NCBI GenBank assembly: GCA_964610505.1
Contig: CAZSXU010000006.1
Span: 1-64,000, forward strand
From: CAZSXU01 sp964610505
Lineage (GTDB): Bacteria; Arandabacterota; Arandabacteria; JAGLYR01
Direction of reading: 5' to 3'
DNA length: 64,000 nucleotides
This document shows, piece by piece, positions 8,640 to 17,420 of this stretch. Position 1 is the stretch's first letter, and the number at the start of each line of letters is the position of its first letter. The notes below the pieces were generated by a model that worked only from the letters and a program-made list of their open reading frames with translations, was not told the DNA's origin and did no database searches. The position numbers were made by a program, and so were the translations under genes.

Positions 8640-9060
8640 TTCCCCGTTCCCGGCCCTGGGTTGAGGGTATACCGGCTCTCGGCTCTCGGCTTTCGGATTT
8701 CTCGCATGGGCCTTGCGCTCGGGGGAGCACTCGGCGTCACTCCTCCACGGCAAGAAGGGGGGATTCGAATCGGCGAGCAGGGGAGCAACTCGCGGCGTTG
8801 AAAGATCCCTTGCCGTGTCGTCGTTCCGGCGAGCGCTCCCCGTCGCCGGCCCTGGGCCCGGGTTGTCCACTCTCAACTTTCGACCTTCAACTTTCTGCAA
8901 TTCCGCTCCCGGCCCTGGGTTGACGGTATGCCGGCTCTCGGCTCTCGGCTTTCGGATTTCTCGCATGGGCCTTGCGCTCCGGTAAGGGTTCGGCGTCATC
9001 CGGGCCACACCGGAAGGGGGGATTGTGATCGGCATTGTCTCCGCCGTTGCAGCCACGGAT
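8640..9060 (+). repeat. Dispersed repeat block: 'GGCTCTCGGCTTTCGG' arrays flanking a 120-bp element
   Basis: No gene is supported between the terminator and 9136. The block holds two runs of CGGCTCTCGGCTTTCGG, the phrases CCGGCCCTGGGTTGA and CTCTCAACTTTC, one intact 120-bp inverted-repeat element (8722-8841), and a decayed second copy near 8966-9050. The same phrases recur at 25960-26110, 47165-47790, 50125-50600 and 52785-52990. Open frames here translate into repetitive Arg/Ser/Pro strings and are not genes. Confidence 0.85.
8722..8841 (+). mobile_element. 120-bp MITE-like element, copy 1
   Basis: The ends GGGGAGCACTCGGCG and CGGCGAGCGCTCCCC are imperfect 15-bp terminal inverted repeats (13 matches). 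Inside, ACGGCAAG and CTTGCCGT form a second, perfect inverted pair. It is essentially identical to the copies at 50175-50294 and 50422-50541. No coding capacity is seen. Confidence 0.65.
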
Positions 9061-9135
9061 GAGCTCTGGTAGATTCTCGGAGGGAGTTCGGCCCGCCGGG
9101 GAGTCGGTTCCCGGCGGTGATGCGGGAGGGGAAAG

Positions 9136-9471
9136 ATGGCCAAGGTAGGGATTCTGGATCGCATTCCGATGCGGGACCGCGACTTCTTGGTCGAGGACGA
9201 GAAGATCGTCGTTCTGGTCCCGAGGTTCGATGGTGTGTTGGGGAGATGGATTACCCGCCGGCTCAGCAAACCATGCTACAAAGTCCGCCTGGATCGCTTT
9301 GGGACCGAGATCTGGAATTTGTGCGACGGCCACAGGACGGTTCGAGAAATCGCTTCCGCACTTCGCGGTCGGTTCGGTGAGGAGATGGAGCCGGCCGAGG
9401 AGCGGGTAGCCGGCTTCATCCAGCGATTGGACCGGGGCCGATGCATTCGTCTTTCCAAGGGGGGGGTCTGA
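9136..9471 (+). CDS. PqqD-family small protein
   Basis: 111 residues, ATG with GGGAGGGGAAAG just upstream. The core LDRFGTEIWNLCDGHRTVREI followed by a helix is the PqqD-like winged-helix pattern. In PQQ and RiPP pathways this domain binds a precursor peptide and presents it to a radical SAM enzyme. No radical SAM gene or precursor peptide is adjacent, so the partner is unknown; in this kind of genome stand-alone PqqD proteins are common. The stop lies two bases before the next gene, indicating translational coupling with the M29 aminopeptidase. Confidence 0.75.
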   Translation: MAKVGILDRIPMRDRDFLVEDEKIVVLVPRFDGVLGRWITRRLSKPCYKVRLDRFGTEIWNLCDGHRTVREIASALRGRFGEEMEPAEERVAGFIQRLDRGRCIRLSKGGV

Positions 9472-9473
9472 AC

Positions 9474-10430
9474 ATGGCGTCGCTGAACGATGCTGCCAAG
9501 ATCGCAGTCGAGAATTGTCTGGGGCTCAAGCCGGATGAGCTGTGCCTGGTGATCACCGACGAACCCTGCCGCAGCGTAGGAATCGCTCTATGGGAGGGCG
9601 CGAGGCGTATCGGCTCGGAGGCAGTGTTTCTCGAAATCATCCCCCGGCAGCGCAATGGGCAGGAACCCCCGCCGGGGTTGGCGGAGTTTATGAAACGCTT
9701 CCACGTTGTCTTCTGCCCGACCTCCAAGTCCCTCACGCATACCGAGGCTCGGCGAGATGCGTGTGAGGCGGGTGCCCGGATCGCGACTCTGCCCGGCGTG
9801 ACGGAAGATATGATGAAGCGGACTCTCAACGCGGATTATGAAGGCATTGCCGAACGCAGTCTCAGACTGGCGGATTTGCTCACCGCCGGCTCAGAAGCGC
9901 GACTGACGACTCCGGCGGGCACCGATCTGCATTTCGTTCTTGAGGGACGGGAGGCTCACGCCGATACGGGCATCGTCCATGAACCGGGGCAATCCACGAA
10001 TCTGCCGGCGGGCGAGGCGTACATGGCGCCGCTGGAGGGCAAGACCCAGGGAACCCTGGTCGTCGACGGAGCCATGGCCGGGGTCGGAATCATCGAGGGA
10101 GAGACCATCCGCATCACCGTGCGGGACGGGTACGGCGTCGAGTGCTCCGGCGGCGCGGCGGCGGGGCGGCTGGAAGCCCTGATTGACCCGCTCGGCAGGC
10201 CCGCGTGGAACGTGGCGGAGCTGGGAATCGGTACCAACGAAAAGGCCATCCTCACCGGCAATGTTCTGGAAGACGAGAAGGCCATCGGAACCGTCCACGT
10301 CGCCATCGGAGACAACTACTCGATGGGCGGAACGGTGTCGGTGGAATCTCATCTCGACGGTATTCTCCTCAGGCCTACGCTTCTCGTCGATGGGAAGGCA
10401 GTGATGGAAGATGGGCAGATCGTGGTCTAG
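9474..10430 (+). CDS. M29-family aminopeptidase (AmpS/aminopeptidase T type)
   Basis: 318 residues. The ATG at 9474 follows an AAGGGGGGG ribosome-binding site, so the upstream in-frame ATG at 9441 inside the PqqD gene is rejected. The C-terminal half has the co-catalytic metal ligands of M29 enzymes in order: Glu181 (LPAGEAYMAP), Glu249 (AELGIGTN), His275 (TVHVAIGD), and His293/Asp295 (SHLDG). It should release N-terminal amino acids from peptides in the cytoplasm. It is slightly shorter than typical M29 members (about 370-410), mostly at the N-terminus. Its last 20 bases overlap the following lipoprotein gene. Confidence 0.85.
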   Translation: MASLNDAAKIAVENCLGLKPDELCLVITDEPCRSVGIALWEGARRIGSEAVFLEIIPRQRNGQEPPPGLAEFMKRFHVVFCPTSKSLTHTEARRDACEAGARIATLPGVTEDMMKRTLNADYEGIAERSLRLADLLTAGSEARLTTPAGTDLHFVLEGREAHADTGIVHEPGQSTNLPAGEAYMAPLEGKTQGTLVVDGAMAGVGIIEGETIRITVRDGYGVECSGGAAAGRLEALIDPLGRPAWNVAELGIGTNEKAILTGNVLEDEKAIGTVHVAIGDNYSMGGTVSVESHLDGILLRPTLLVDGKAVMEDGQIVV

Positions 10431-10920
10431 GCCCGTCTTTCTCGCTCTTCTTGCCGTTGTGCTCCCGGGATGCCGGATCGATCACGGTCTGGAGCCGCGG
10501 CCGGCCACCTGGTCGGGGATCGAGGGGACCGTGACCTTCCAGGGAGAATGGCTGGAAGATCTCGAGGAAGTACGAGTCGCCGTCTATCGAGACTATCCTC
10601 CCGCGGATTCGTCGGATTTCTTCCGGATCGCAGGGTTCAGCGAAGCGATTCAGATCGGCACATCCCAATCGGATTACGGGGTTCCTCTGGTCGAGGGTGA
10701 CTACGAATGGGTGGTTGCCGCGGGCAGAAGGGCCGGGTTGAGTTGGGTGGACGGATATGTGTTCCTGGGTCAGTTCGCTTCCTCTCCCGGGGAGGCGACC
10801 CCGGGGGCGGTCAGGGTGTACCGGAACCTCTCAACCCGCAATGTCGACATCGAGGTCGATTTTTCGCGTCTTCCGGAGCTTCCGATTCCCAAGGTTCCGC
10901 CTGTCCCTCTCCGGAGGTGA
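10411..10920 (+). CDS. Lipoprotein preceding a TonB-dependent receptor
   Basis: 169 residues. It begins inside the end of the aminopeptidase gene with a GGAAG ribosome-binding site. A signal peptide ends in the lipobox VLPGC with Cys21. The mature part (GIEGTVTFQG ... VRVAVY ... VYRNLSTRNVDIEVDF) looks like an all-beta, carboxypeptidase-regulatory or transthyretin-like module. Its stop is five bases before the TonB-dependent receptor, so the pair is very likely co-expressed and it may be a surface partner of that receptor. The substrate is unknown. Confidence 0.7.
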   Translation: MGRSWSRPVFLALLAVVLPGCRIDHGLEPRPATWSGIEGTVTFQGEWLEDLEEVRVAVYRDYPPADSSDFFRIAGFSEAIQIGTSQSDYGVPLVEGDYEWVVAAGRRAGLSWVDGYVFLGQFASSPGEATPGAVRVYRNLSTRNVDIEVDFSRLPELPIPKVPPVPLRR

Positions 10921-10925
10921 GCCGC

Positions 10926-13088
10926 GTGTCGAGATTTACCCTCCAGAAGGAATCGGTGTCTACCGGGGGGATCCTCTGGATGCTCCTGCTGTCCACCCTC
11001 GGATGGGCCGAGCCGGACGGGGGGCGTCTTGAGGGAACCGTCCGGTCTTTCGAGACGGGGGCTCCCCTGGCCGGGGCCAACGTCGAGCTCCTCGATACCG
11101 TTCTCGGCGCTGCGGCGGACCGAGACGGTTTCTTCTTTCTTGCCGGGATCCCCGAGGGCGACTACCGCCTGAAGATCACCCGAATCGGCTATACCCCCGA
11201 CTTCCTCGAGATGGTGATTCGAACCGGAGAGACGACGGTCGTGGCCGCGATGCTCAGGGAAACCTCGATTCCCATGTCCGAAGTCGTGGTCTCCGCCGGG
11301 AAGGCCGAGCAGGTACTGGCGGAGACCCCGGGAAGCGTTTCCGTGATCGAGGGGGAGATGCTGGAGGAACAGGTCGCCACCTCGCTGGAACAGGTTCTGC
11401 CCCTGGTCTCTGGCGTCGATCTGCGCTTCGGACAAATCGGCATCCGCGGGAGCACGGGGTTCAACCGGGGAGCCGGCAGCCGAGTCCTGTTTCTTATCGA
11501 CGGATTCCCAGCCGTCACGGGGGATACGGGCGGCATCAACTGGGATTTGGTTCCCCTTTGGGAGATCGATCGCGTGGAGGTGCTGAAGGGCGCAAGCTCG
11601 GCCCTCTACGGCTCCAACGCCGTCGGAGGTGTTGTGAACGTGATTACCCGGGCTCCGTCCCGGCGTCCGTGGACTCACGTCTCTCTCCACGCCGGCTGGT
11701 TCTCGAAACCCCTGTATCCGGAGTGGCGGTGGACCGCCGACCGGCAGGATTTCAGTGGAGTGGACGCCGTGCACTCGAGGCGGGTGGGTTCGGCGCGTGT
11801 CCTGTTGAGTTTGGGCGAGCGGCAGACCCAAGGGTACCGACAGAACAATCACGAGAAGCGCCTTCGGTGCATGGGACGGATCGACATCGATCTGACCTCG
11901 AAACTCAAGGCCGAGGCCTTCGTCTCGGCCGGGCGGATGACCTACGGGTATTTCCAGGAGTGGTGGAGCCAGGCGTACGCCCTGCAGGTGAGGCCGGAAG
12001 CCCGGGGAGACTGGGTGAGATCGGACAAGATGAACCTGGCGGGCAAGCTGTCCTGGGCGCCGTCCGGGAGAACGGTTCTCGTCGTCAAGCCAGCCTGGTA
12101 CCGGACTCGTTGGAAGGATTTTTTTCACGATGGGAATCCGTTTTCGAACGCCGATCATCTGGGGCTCGAAACGCGCTTTCACGTGTCCGCAGGCAAGCGT
12201 CATATGCTGATCCTGGGAATGGAGCCCGGTGCCGCCGTACTGGAGTCGAGCCTGTTCGGGAACCGAAGATCGACAACGCTCGGGGTCTTTCTCCAGGACG
12301 AGATTCGGGTGACGTCCGGGTGGCGGACCACCTTCGGTTTCCGCTGGGACGGCTATTGGATCCGGGGGGGGATTCATGAGGATCAGTTCAGCCCGAAGAT
12401 GGCCGCCGTTTGGCAGCCGGTCCCGGGTGGGTCCCTCCGCCTCTCGCTCTCCAGGGGATTTCGGGCTCCTTCCCTGGCTGAAAGATTCACTCGTGCGACC
12501 GTGGGGGGAATTACGATTGCGCCGAGTCCGGATCTTCGAGCCGAGAGCGTGTGGTCCGGGGAGGTGGGACTGTTGGTTGCGCTGGGACGGCGGGGAACCC
12601 TCAGTGCGGCTCTGTTCGAGAACCGCTACAATGATCTGATCCAGGCCGGTGGAAATCTCGACGAAATCCGCTTCACCAATACGGAGGAAGCCCGAGTCCG
12701 GGGACTCGATGTCGATCTGGGTGTGCGACTCCGGGAAGGGTGTTCCGGACGAGTGGCCTATTGCTACCAGGATCACGTCAACCGCGAGACCGGAGCCCTG
12801 CTGCTGTACCGGCCGACCCACAGCTTCTCAACGTCGCTGGATATTCGAAAGGGGCGGGTTGCTGTCGGAGGGGACTTCCAGTATCAGTCAGAGGTGGATT
12901 CGGTCTCCGCCTACCCGCAGGATGAACGCGTCCCGCTCTATCGGGTCAACGTGAGATCTTCCCTCCGCGTCGGTTCGATCATGCTCTCGTTCAAGGTCGA
13001 CAATCTTCTTCAGTACCATTTCACCCCTATCGAACGCAACCTGGCACCCATTCGAAGCTACACCCTGGCGGCGAAGGGGGAATTCTAA
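10926..13088 (+). CDS. TonB-dependent outer-membrane receptor with N-terminal carboxypeptidase-regulatory-like domain
   Basis: 720 residues from a GTG start behind GGAGGTGA. After a hydrophobic leader (ILWMLLLSTLGWA), residues about 34-110 form a CarboxypepD_reg-like domain (LEGTVRSFETGAPLAGANVEL). The plug domain follows at about 120-235 (IRGSTGFNRGAGSRVLFLIDG, then IDRVEVLKGASSALYGSNAVGG), and a 22-strand barrel runs to the terminal Phe of KGEF, the usual outer-membrane assembly signal. It imports a ligand using TonB/ExbBD energy. No metabolic or transport genes next to it reveal the ligand. The upstream lipoprotein is probably co-translated. Confidence 0.9.
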   Translation: MSRFTLQKESVSTGGILWMLLLSTLGWAEPDGGRLEGTVRSFETGAPLAGANVELLDTVLGAAADRDGFFFLAGIPEGDYRLKITRIGYTPDFLEMVIRTGETTVVAAMLRETSIPMSEVVVSAGKAEQVLAETPGSVSVIEGEMLEEQVATSLEQVLPLVSGVDLRFGQIGIRGSTGFNRGAGSRVLFLIDGFPAVTGDTGGINWDLVPLWEIDRVEVLKGASSALYGSNAVGGVVNVITRAPSRRPWTHVSLHAGWFSKPLYPEWRWTADRQDFSGVDAVHSRRVGSARVLLSLGERQTQGYRQNNHEKRLRCMGRIDIDLTSKLKAEAFVSAGRMTYGYFQEWWSQAYALQVRPEARGDWVRSDKMNLAGKLSWAPSGRTVLVVKPAWYRTRWKDFFHDGNPFSNADHLGLETRFHVSAGKRHMLILGMEPGAAVLESSLFGNRRSTTLGVFLQDEIRVTSGWRTTFGFRWDGYWIRGGIHEDQFSPKMAAVWQPVPGGSLRLSLSRGFRAPSLAERFTRATVGGITIAPSPDLRAESVWSGEVGLLVALGRRGTLSAALFENRYNDLIQAGGNLDEIRFTNTEEARVRGLDVDLGVRLREGCSGRVAYCYQDHVNRETGALLLYRPTHSFSTSLDIRKGRVAVGGDFQYQSEVDSVSAYPQDERVPLYRVNVRSSLRVGSIMLSFKVDNLLQYHFTPIERNLAPIRSYTLAAKGEF

Positions 13089-13166
13089 TCCCGGGGGCGA
13101 GAGCCTCGAGCCACGAACGCCGACAACCGAAGGCCGGGTACGGCCAATCCCTCCCGCTATTGCCGC

Positions 13167-13196
13167 TTGACAGGACCAGATTCTCGATCCTAAGAT
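13167..13196 (+). promoter_or_regulatory. Promoter of the arginine decarboxylase-agmatinase operon
   Basis: Consensus TTGACA (13167-13172), 18-base spacer, TAAGAT (13191-13196). The leader to the GTG at 13279 contains a GGCCGGCC palindrome repeat at about 13230-13250. Confidence 0.55.
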
Positions 13197-13278
13197 TCCG
13201 TACCGTCTGTACTGGAGGCGGGATACGCGGCCGGCCACTCAGAGGCCGGCCCCGGCATACTGGGCCAAGGAGGAAGAC

Positions 13279-13869
13279 GTGTCCGCAGCTTCCAGGAGTC
13301 GTGGGGAAAGGCATCTGATGACGTATGTCCCGACGCGGGCGTTTCTGACCCGCGGCGCCGGAAAGCATAGCCAGAAGCTGGCGAGCTTCGAGGTGGCTCT
13401 GCGCAACGCGGGCATTGCCAGCTTGAACCTCGTCCGTGTTTCCAGCATTTTTCCGCCTCACTGCAAGCTCATTCCGAAGGAAAAGGGGCTTGAACAACTC
13501 CAACCGGGGCAGATCGCTCACGTCGTGATGAGCGAGAACGCCGCCAACGAACCCCACCGTCTGATGGCCGCGGCCATTGGGGTCGCGATCCCTCGCGATC
13601 GTTCCAACTACGGATACCTTTCCGAACACCACAGTTTTGGCGAATCGGACGAGGTGGCGGGAGAATACGCCGAGGATCTTGCCGCTCACATGCTAGCCAC
13701 CATTCTGGGGATCAGCAAGTTCGATCCCGACAAGAGCTACAACGAGGAGAAAGACGTCTGGCGGCTCTCGGGAGAGATCGTGAAAACACGCAACGTGGTT
13801 CAATCGGCCGTGTCCGACAAGAAAGGGCTCTGGACCACCGTCATTGCGGCCGTGATCCTCCTGCCTTGA
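13279..13869 (+). CDS. pdaD: Pyruvoyl-dependent arginine decarboxylase
   Basis: 196 residues. The GTG at 13279 is supported by AAGGAGG five bases upstream; an ATG at 13318 is a weaker alternative. The enzyme decarboxylates arginine to agmatine. It is made as a proenzyme that cleaves itself at a Ser-Ser bond, here Ser55-Ser56 in LVRVSSIFPP, to yield a beta chain and a pyruvoyl-capped alpha chain. The substrate-pocket elements LRNAGIASLNL and YGYLSEHHSFGE are in place. The agmatinase gene follows 13 bases after the stop, so the pair makes putrescine from arginine. Confidence 0.92.
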   Translation: MSAASRSRGERHLMTYVPTRAFLTRGAGKHSQKLASFEVALRNAGIASLNLVRVSSIFPPHCKLIPKEKGLEQLQPGQIAHVVMSENAANEPHRLMAAAIGVAIPRDRSNYGYLSEHHSFGESDEVAGEYAEDLAAHMLATILGISKFDPDKSYNEEKDVWRLSGEIVKTRNVVQSAVSDKKGLWTTVIAAVILLP

Positions 13870-13882
13870 ATGGGGGGTTCCG

Positions 13883-14767
13883 TTGAACGATTCCGGCTAC
13901 GCCTCACCTTACGGCTTCGGCGGTCTGGACGCCGACCGCTCCGCATTCGAGACGTCCCAATTCGTGGTCCTGCCGGTTCCATACGAGCAAACGACTACTT
14001 TCGGTCGAGGAACGAAAGCGGGTCCCGAATCCATCCTTCGCGCGTCCCGTGAACTGGAGCTCTGGGACGACGATCTGGGAGTGGAGCCGGCGAATGCGGG
14101 CATACACACGCTCGCGGCTCTGGAGCCTTCCGCCGCCGGTCCCCGCGAGATGGTGGACCGGATTCGCCGGGCCGTGGGAGGTATGGAGGGGAAGATCCCC
14201 GTTATCCTCGGCGGGGAGCACACCGTGTCGGTTGGGGCCGTACAGGCGCTTGCCGAGAGGCATGCGGAGCTGATCGCCGTGGTTCTCGACGCTCACGCCG
14301 ATCTTCGGGATGAGTACCAGGGATCTCCCTACAGCCATGCGTGCACGGCGCGGCGGATCTCCGAGCACTGCACCGCGATAGAGGTAGGGGTGAGAAGTTT
14401 CTCGAGGGAAGAGGCGGAGTTCATTCGCGAGCAGCACTGGCCTCTGGTTCCGGCGAGGAGCGTTCGGGCGGATACCCACTGGATATCCGAAGTGGTCGCC
14501 AAGCTCAAGGGCCGGCCGGTCTATCTCTCCGTCGACCTCGATGTTCTCGATCCGGGAATCATGCCGGCGGTGGGAACACCCGAGCCGGGAGGGATGAGCT
14601 GGTCGGAAATCACATCGCTCACTCGCGAGATCGCCCGGCACGCCGACATCGTGGCCTTCGACGCCGTGGAGCTGGCTCCGATCCCCGGACTCATCGCGCC
14701 CGACTTCCTGGCCGCCAGACTCGTCTACAAGATCATCGGCCAGATTGCGTTCGGCCCACGAGCGTAG
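13883..14767 (+). CDS. speB: Agmatinase (ureohydrolase family)
   Basis: 294 residues from a TTG start with GGGGGG eight bases upstream. It hydrolyses agmatine to putrescine and urea with a binuclear manganese centre. The metal-binding motifs are GGEHTVS (about residue 112), DAHADLRDEYQG (about 136) and SVDLDVLDPG (about 215), all with the expected His and Asp residues. The C-terminal AFDAVELAPIPG is also typical. Its position directly after pdaD supports agmatinase over arginase or guanidinobutyrase. Confidence 0.9.
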   Translation: MNDSGYASPYGFGGLDADRSAFETSQFVVLPVPYEQTTTFGRGTKAGPESILRASRELELWDDDLGVEPANAGIHTLAALEPSAAGPREMVDRIRRAVGGMEGKIPVILGGEHTVSVGAVQALAERHAELIAVVLDAHADLRDEYQGSPYSHACTARRISEHCTAIEVGVRSFSREEAEFIREQHWPLVPARSVRADTHWISEVVAKLKGRPVYLSVDLDVLDPGIMPAVGTPEPGGMSWSEITSLTREIARHADIVAFDAVELAPIPGLIAPDFLAARLVYKIIGQIAFGPRA

Positions 14768-14842
14768 ATGAGGTCTGGGCGCCGCACTTCCGCCGGGTTC
14801 TTCTCCGAGATCTAATGCCCGATTTGTGATTCCCCGGCGTGT

Positions 14843-14874
14843 AAAAAAAGGGGGGCCGTGGCCCCCCACTTTTT
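14843..14874. terminator. Bidirectional intrinsic terminator
   Basis: GGGGGGCC (14850-14857) and GGCCCCCC (14860-14867) form an 8-bp stem with a two-base spacer. Seven As lie before it and TTTTT after it, so it works for both the agmatinase gene (+) and the barrel gene (-). Confidence 0.9.
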
Positions 14875-14891
14875 GCAGCACACCGGCATGG

Positions 14892-16025
14892 CTATTGCCA
14901 TCCGAACTTGAATTGTCCCACGTAGACCCGCTCTTCATCCTCGGTCAGCTCCGGCCGATCGCTGCCGGGTACGTAGGTGGCGAAATCGATATTGAAGAAC
15001 AGCAGACTGAGGCCCACCCCGTAGGTGAGGCTCCCGCGAAACATTCCGGTGCGCAGCCTCAGGAGCATCATGTCCAGCTCGGCGCCCACGTGGATCTGAT
15101 CCCCGAACTCGAGGTCGTCCACCTGGTTGAGCAGGTCCTCGATGTCGGCGGTGAGAAGGACCTTGGGCACCGGCTGCCACGAAGCGCCCACGGCCAGATT
15201 GCGGTAGAAACTGTCCGTCTCCTTCTCTTCGTCGTCGGAGCTTTTCGTCGCCGGGGCCGCCGGAACCTGGATACCGCCCAGAAGATTCCGGAAACTGGCG
15301 CCCACGGAGAGGTTCCAGAAGCCCGTGGGGTAATAGGCGCCGAGGTCCACACCCCACCCGTGATACGATTCCGGATCCTCCGAGATAGTGCTCAAGACCT
15401 CATCGAGATCGTTGGGATCGATGGTGACACGGTTCGCCCGGCGGTTGACATAACGAACCGTGATCCCGATGGAGAGGGGATCCAGCGCGATGCCGGCCGT
15501 CCCGATTTGTGCAACCACATCGGTATGGAAGAATCCGTTTACCGCTGGGGCCGCGTCGAGGGGGTCGGGATAGTTGCGGACCATGACCACGTCGGCCCGA
15601 GTGTCGGCGTAGAGTGCAAGGCCGAGATTGCGTTGGGCGAATCCCACCAGCGGCGCCGTGCGGAAACCCAGGGTCTTCCGGAACAGATCCGAACCGTCGT
15701 CGAGGACGTCCGTCTTCTCCGGCGCGCTCAGGTTGTCCCAGTCGGCAAAATTGCCCCTCTGATCGTCGAGATAGTCGAAGAGCTCCAGGGTTTTGCCGTT
15801 GGCTCCCAGATCGATACTCGGAATCGCAAGCTCGAAATCCACCGTGGTCAGGACCGCCGGGTTGTAGATCCACAGACACCCCCGGCCGGGGACGGCCACG
15901 CCCGTGTTGCCCATTCCCAGGGCGCCCACGTCTCCCCTGAAGGGTCCCCGTTGGTCGGCCGCCGCGACGCTGGGAATCAGAATAACCGTCGTCAACAAGA
16001 GACATAACCACCGCGATCCGCTCAT
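14892..16025 (-). CDS. Outer-membrane beta-barrel protein (TraF_2 / PorV-like)
   Basis: 377 residues; ATG 16025 follows GGGAGGTTGGAA. A signal peptide ends near VAAADQ. The first mature segment GALGMGNTGVAVPG ... YNPAVL is the hallmark of the TraF_2/UPF0164/PorV superfamily of FadL-like barrels; alternating amphipathic strands fill the rest and the chain ends in a strand (YVGQFKFGWQ). PorV-type proteins serve type IX secretion, which would suit the many FlgD-like tails in this window, but the family also has other roles and I cannot assign this one. It is transcribed alone from a predicted promoter and ends at a shared terminator. Confidence 0.75.
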   Translation of the reverse strand: MSGSRWLCLLLTTVILIPSVAAADQRGPFRGDVGALGMGNTGVAVPGRGCLWIYNPAVLTTVDFELAIPSIDLGANGKTLELFDYLDDQRGNFADWDNLSAPEKTDVLDDGSDLFRKTLGFRTAPLVGFAQRNLGLALYADTRADVVMVRNYPDPLDAAPAVNGFFHTDVVAQIGTAGIALDPLSIGITVRYVNRRANRVTIDPNDLDEVLSTISEDPESYHGWGVDLGAYYPTGFWNLSVGASFRNLLGGIQVPAAPATKSSDDEEKETDSFYRNLAVGASWQPVPKVLLTADIEDLLNQVDDLEFGDQIHVGAELDMMLLRLRTGMFRGSLTYGVGLSLLFFNIDFATYVPGSDRPELTEDEERVYVGQFKFGWQ

Positions 16026-16198
16026 TTCCAACCTCCCGGATGAGGGCCTGTCCACAACGTCAAGAGAACCTGCCTTTGCGTAAACGCCCAGGTCCGAAAC
16101 CAGAAGAACCCGGCGCGCGGGACGCCAGGTTCGCACCGCCCGAGGGATCAGGCTCCCTGTCGTGGAAGCCTTTGTATCCGCTCCAAGCAAGTGGTAGC

Positions 16199-16227
16199 AT
16201 CCTACCGGAGTGCCCGGTCACTGTCAA
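16199..16227 (-). promoter_or_regulatory. Promoter of the outer-membrane barrel gene
   Basis: On the minus strand TTGACA (16227-16222), a 17-base spacer and TAGGAT (16204-16199). It would give a leader of roughly 165 bases before the ATG at 16025. Confidence 0.55.
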
Positions 16228-16273
16228 TGCTAATCGAGAATCCGAAAGTCCGGATTCCACGGTCAATCCGCCC

Positions 16274-17227
16274 ATGACAACGGACGAACTGAAATATCGG
16301 GCCCGGCTCTTGCGATCTTTAGCGAAATCTTGCCGTCTTTGTCCCAGGTCCTGCGGTGTGGACCGATCGGGGAGCGATCGCGGTTTCTGCGATCTGGGGT
16401 CCAATCTGCTCGTGGCACGAACGCTACTCCATCGCGGGGAAGAACCACCCCTGACGGCCGAGGGGGGATCGGGCGCCGTGTTCTTCTCGGGGTGCACTCT
16501 CCGCTGCGTGTTCTGCCAGAATTACCAGATCTCGCACCGACGCCGGGGTCGGCCGCTGACGCCCGAGGCCCTCGGTCGGGAGATGCTGGGACTCCAGTCC
16601 TCCGGGTGCGAGAACATCAATCTGGTGACGCCAACGGCTCAGCTCCCGGCGGTGCTGGATGCTCTGGCCGTGGCGCGGGAAGGAGGTCTTCGGGTTCCCC
16701 TGGTCTACAATACGGGAGGGTATGAATCGGTCGAGGTCCTCCGCATCCTGGACGGCGTCGTGGACGTTTACCTTCCCGATTTCAAGTATGGAACCGAAGA
16801 GGCGGCCCGGCGTTACTCGGCCGTCCCCGAACACCCGGGTTACGTGGAGCAATGTCTGAAGGCGATTCGAGAGATGCACGCCCAGGTGGGACGACTTCGA
16901 ATGCGGAGAGGCGCGGCAATTCGCGGTCTTATCGTCCGGCACCTGGTGTTGCCGGGGAACGCGGCGAGAACCGATCGGGTCTTGAAGTGTCTAGCTGAGG
17001 AGATCTCTCCCGACATCTCCCTCAGCCTGATGGCGCAGTACCAACCTTCCGCGGGCGCCGGTGATTTCCCTGAACTCAACCGGCGAATCTTCCGGGAGGA
17101 ATACGACGCGGCGGTCGAGGTCGCCGAGCACTTCGGCTTTCATCGGGGATGGTTTCAGGACGTGGACCGGGTCGACGGCGGCTTCCTTCCGGATTTCGAT
17201 CGGGAGGAGCCGTTTGAGGGGAATTGA
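16274..17227 (+). CDS. Radical SAM protein of the PflX / pyruvate-formate-lyase-activase-like family
   Basis: 317 residues from ATG 16274; no good ribosome-binding site, so the start is uncertain. The radical SAM [4Fe-4S] motif is Cys74-x3-Cys78-x2-Cys81 (SGCTLRCVFCQ). An N-terminal Cys group (Cys20, Cys23, Cys27, Cys39) gives the family look of COG1313. The rest (PDFKYGTEEAARRYS, LVLPGN, SLMAQYQP) matches the same family. The substrate of PflX-type proteins is not established and no glycyl-radical enzyme is nearby. It is followed about 190 bases later by the sulfatase-like gene. Confidence 0.82.
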   Translation: MTTDELKYRARLLRSLAKSCRLCPRSCGVDRSGSDRGFCDLGSNLLVARTLLHRGEEPPLTAEGGSGAVFFSGCTLRCVFCQNYQISHRRRGRPLTPEALGREMLGLQSSGCENINLVTPTAQLPAVLDALAVAREGGLRVPLVYNTGGYESVEVLRILDGVVDVYLPDFKYGTEEAARRYSAVPEHPGYVEQCLKAIREMHAQVGRLRMRRGAAIRGLIVRHLVLPGNAARTDRVLKCLAEEISPDISLSLMAQYQPSAGAGDFPELNRRIFREEYDAAVEVAEHFGFHRGWFQDVDRVDGGFLPDFDREEPFEGN

Positions 17228-17420
17228 GAGGGCGAGCGGAGCACGTTGGACAGGAAGCGAGGATGCTTGCAGGGCGATCCTCGTTTCGCGATGTGGTTTC
17301 CCTCGCTCACCTTGACACCCCTCGCGCGGCCGTCTACCATGTGGTGGAAACGAGCGGCAGCGGCGTCGAGTTTTCCGGAGAGTGTGGAAAGGTGGCCGCC
17401 GTCTGCGGCGGGAGGCCCGA

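Noticed and set aside
8745..8790. tRNA-like T-arm (GGATTCGAATCGG) inside the 120-bp element
   Set aside because: No acceptor, D or anticodon arms could be drawn around it; no tRNA or rRNA gene is seen in the window.
8511..9333. Arg/Ser/Pro-rich open frames over the intergenic repeats (also at 47126-47890 and 50032-50650)
   Set aside because: They translate the short repeats (strings such as ESREPKAESR) and change frame between copies.
10770..12821. 683-codon open frame on the minus strand
   Set aside because: Antisense to the TonB receptor, which has clear domains; the antisense protein is Arg/Pro/His-rich without motifs.
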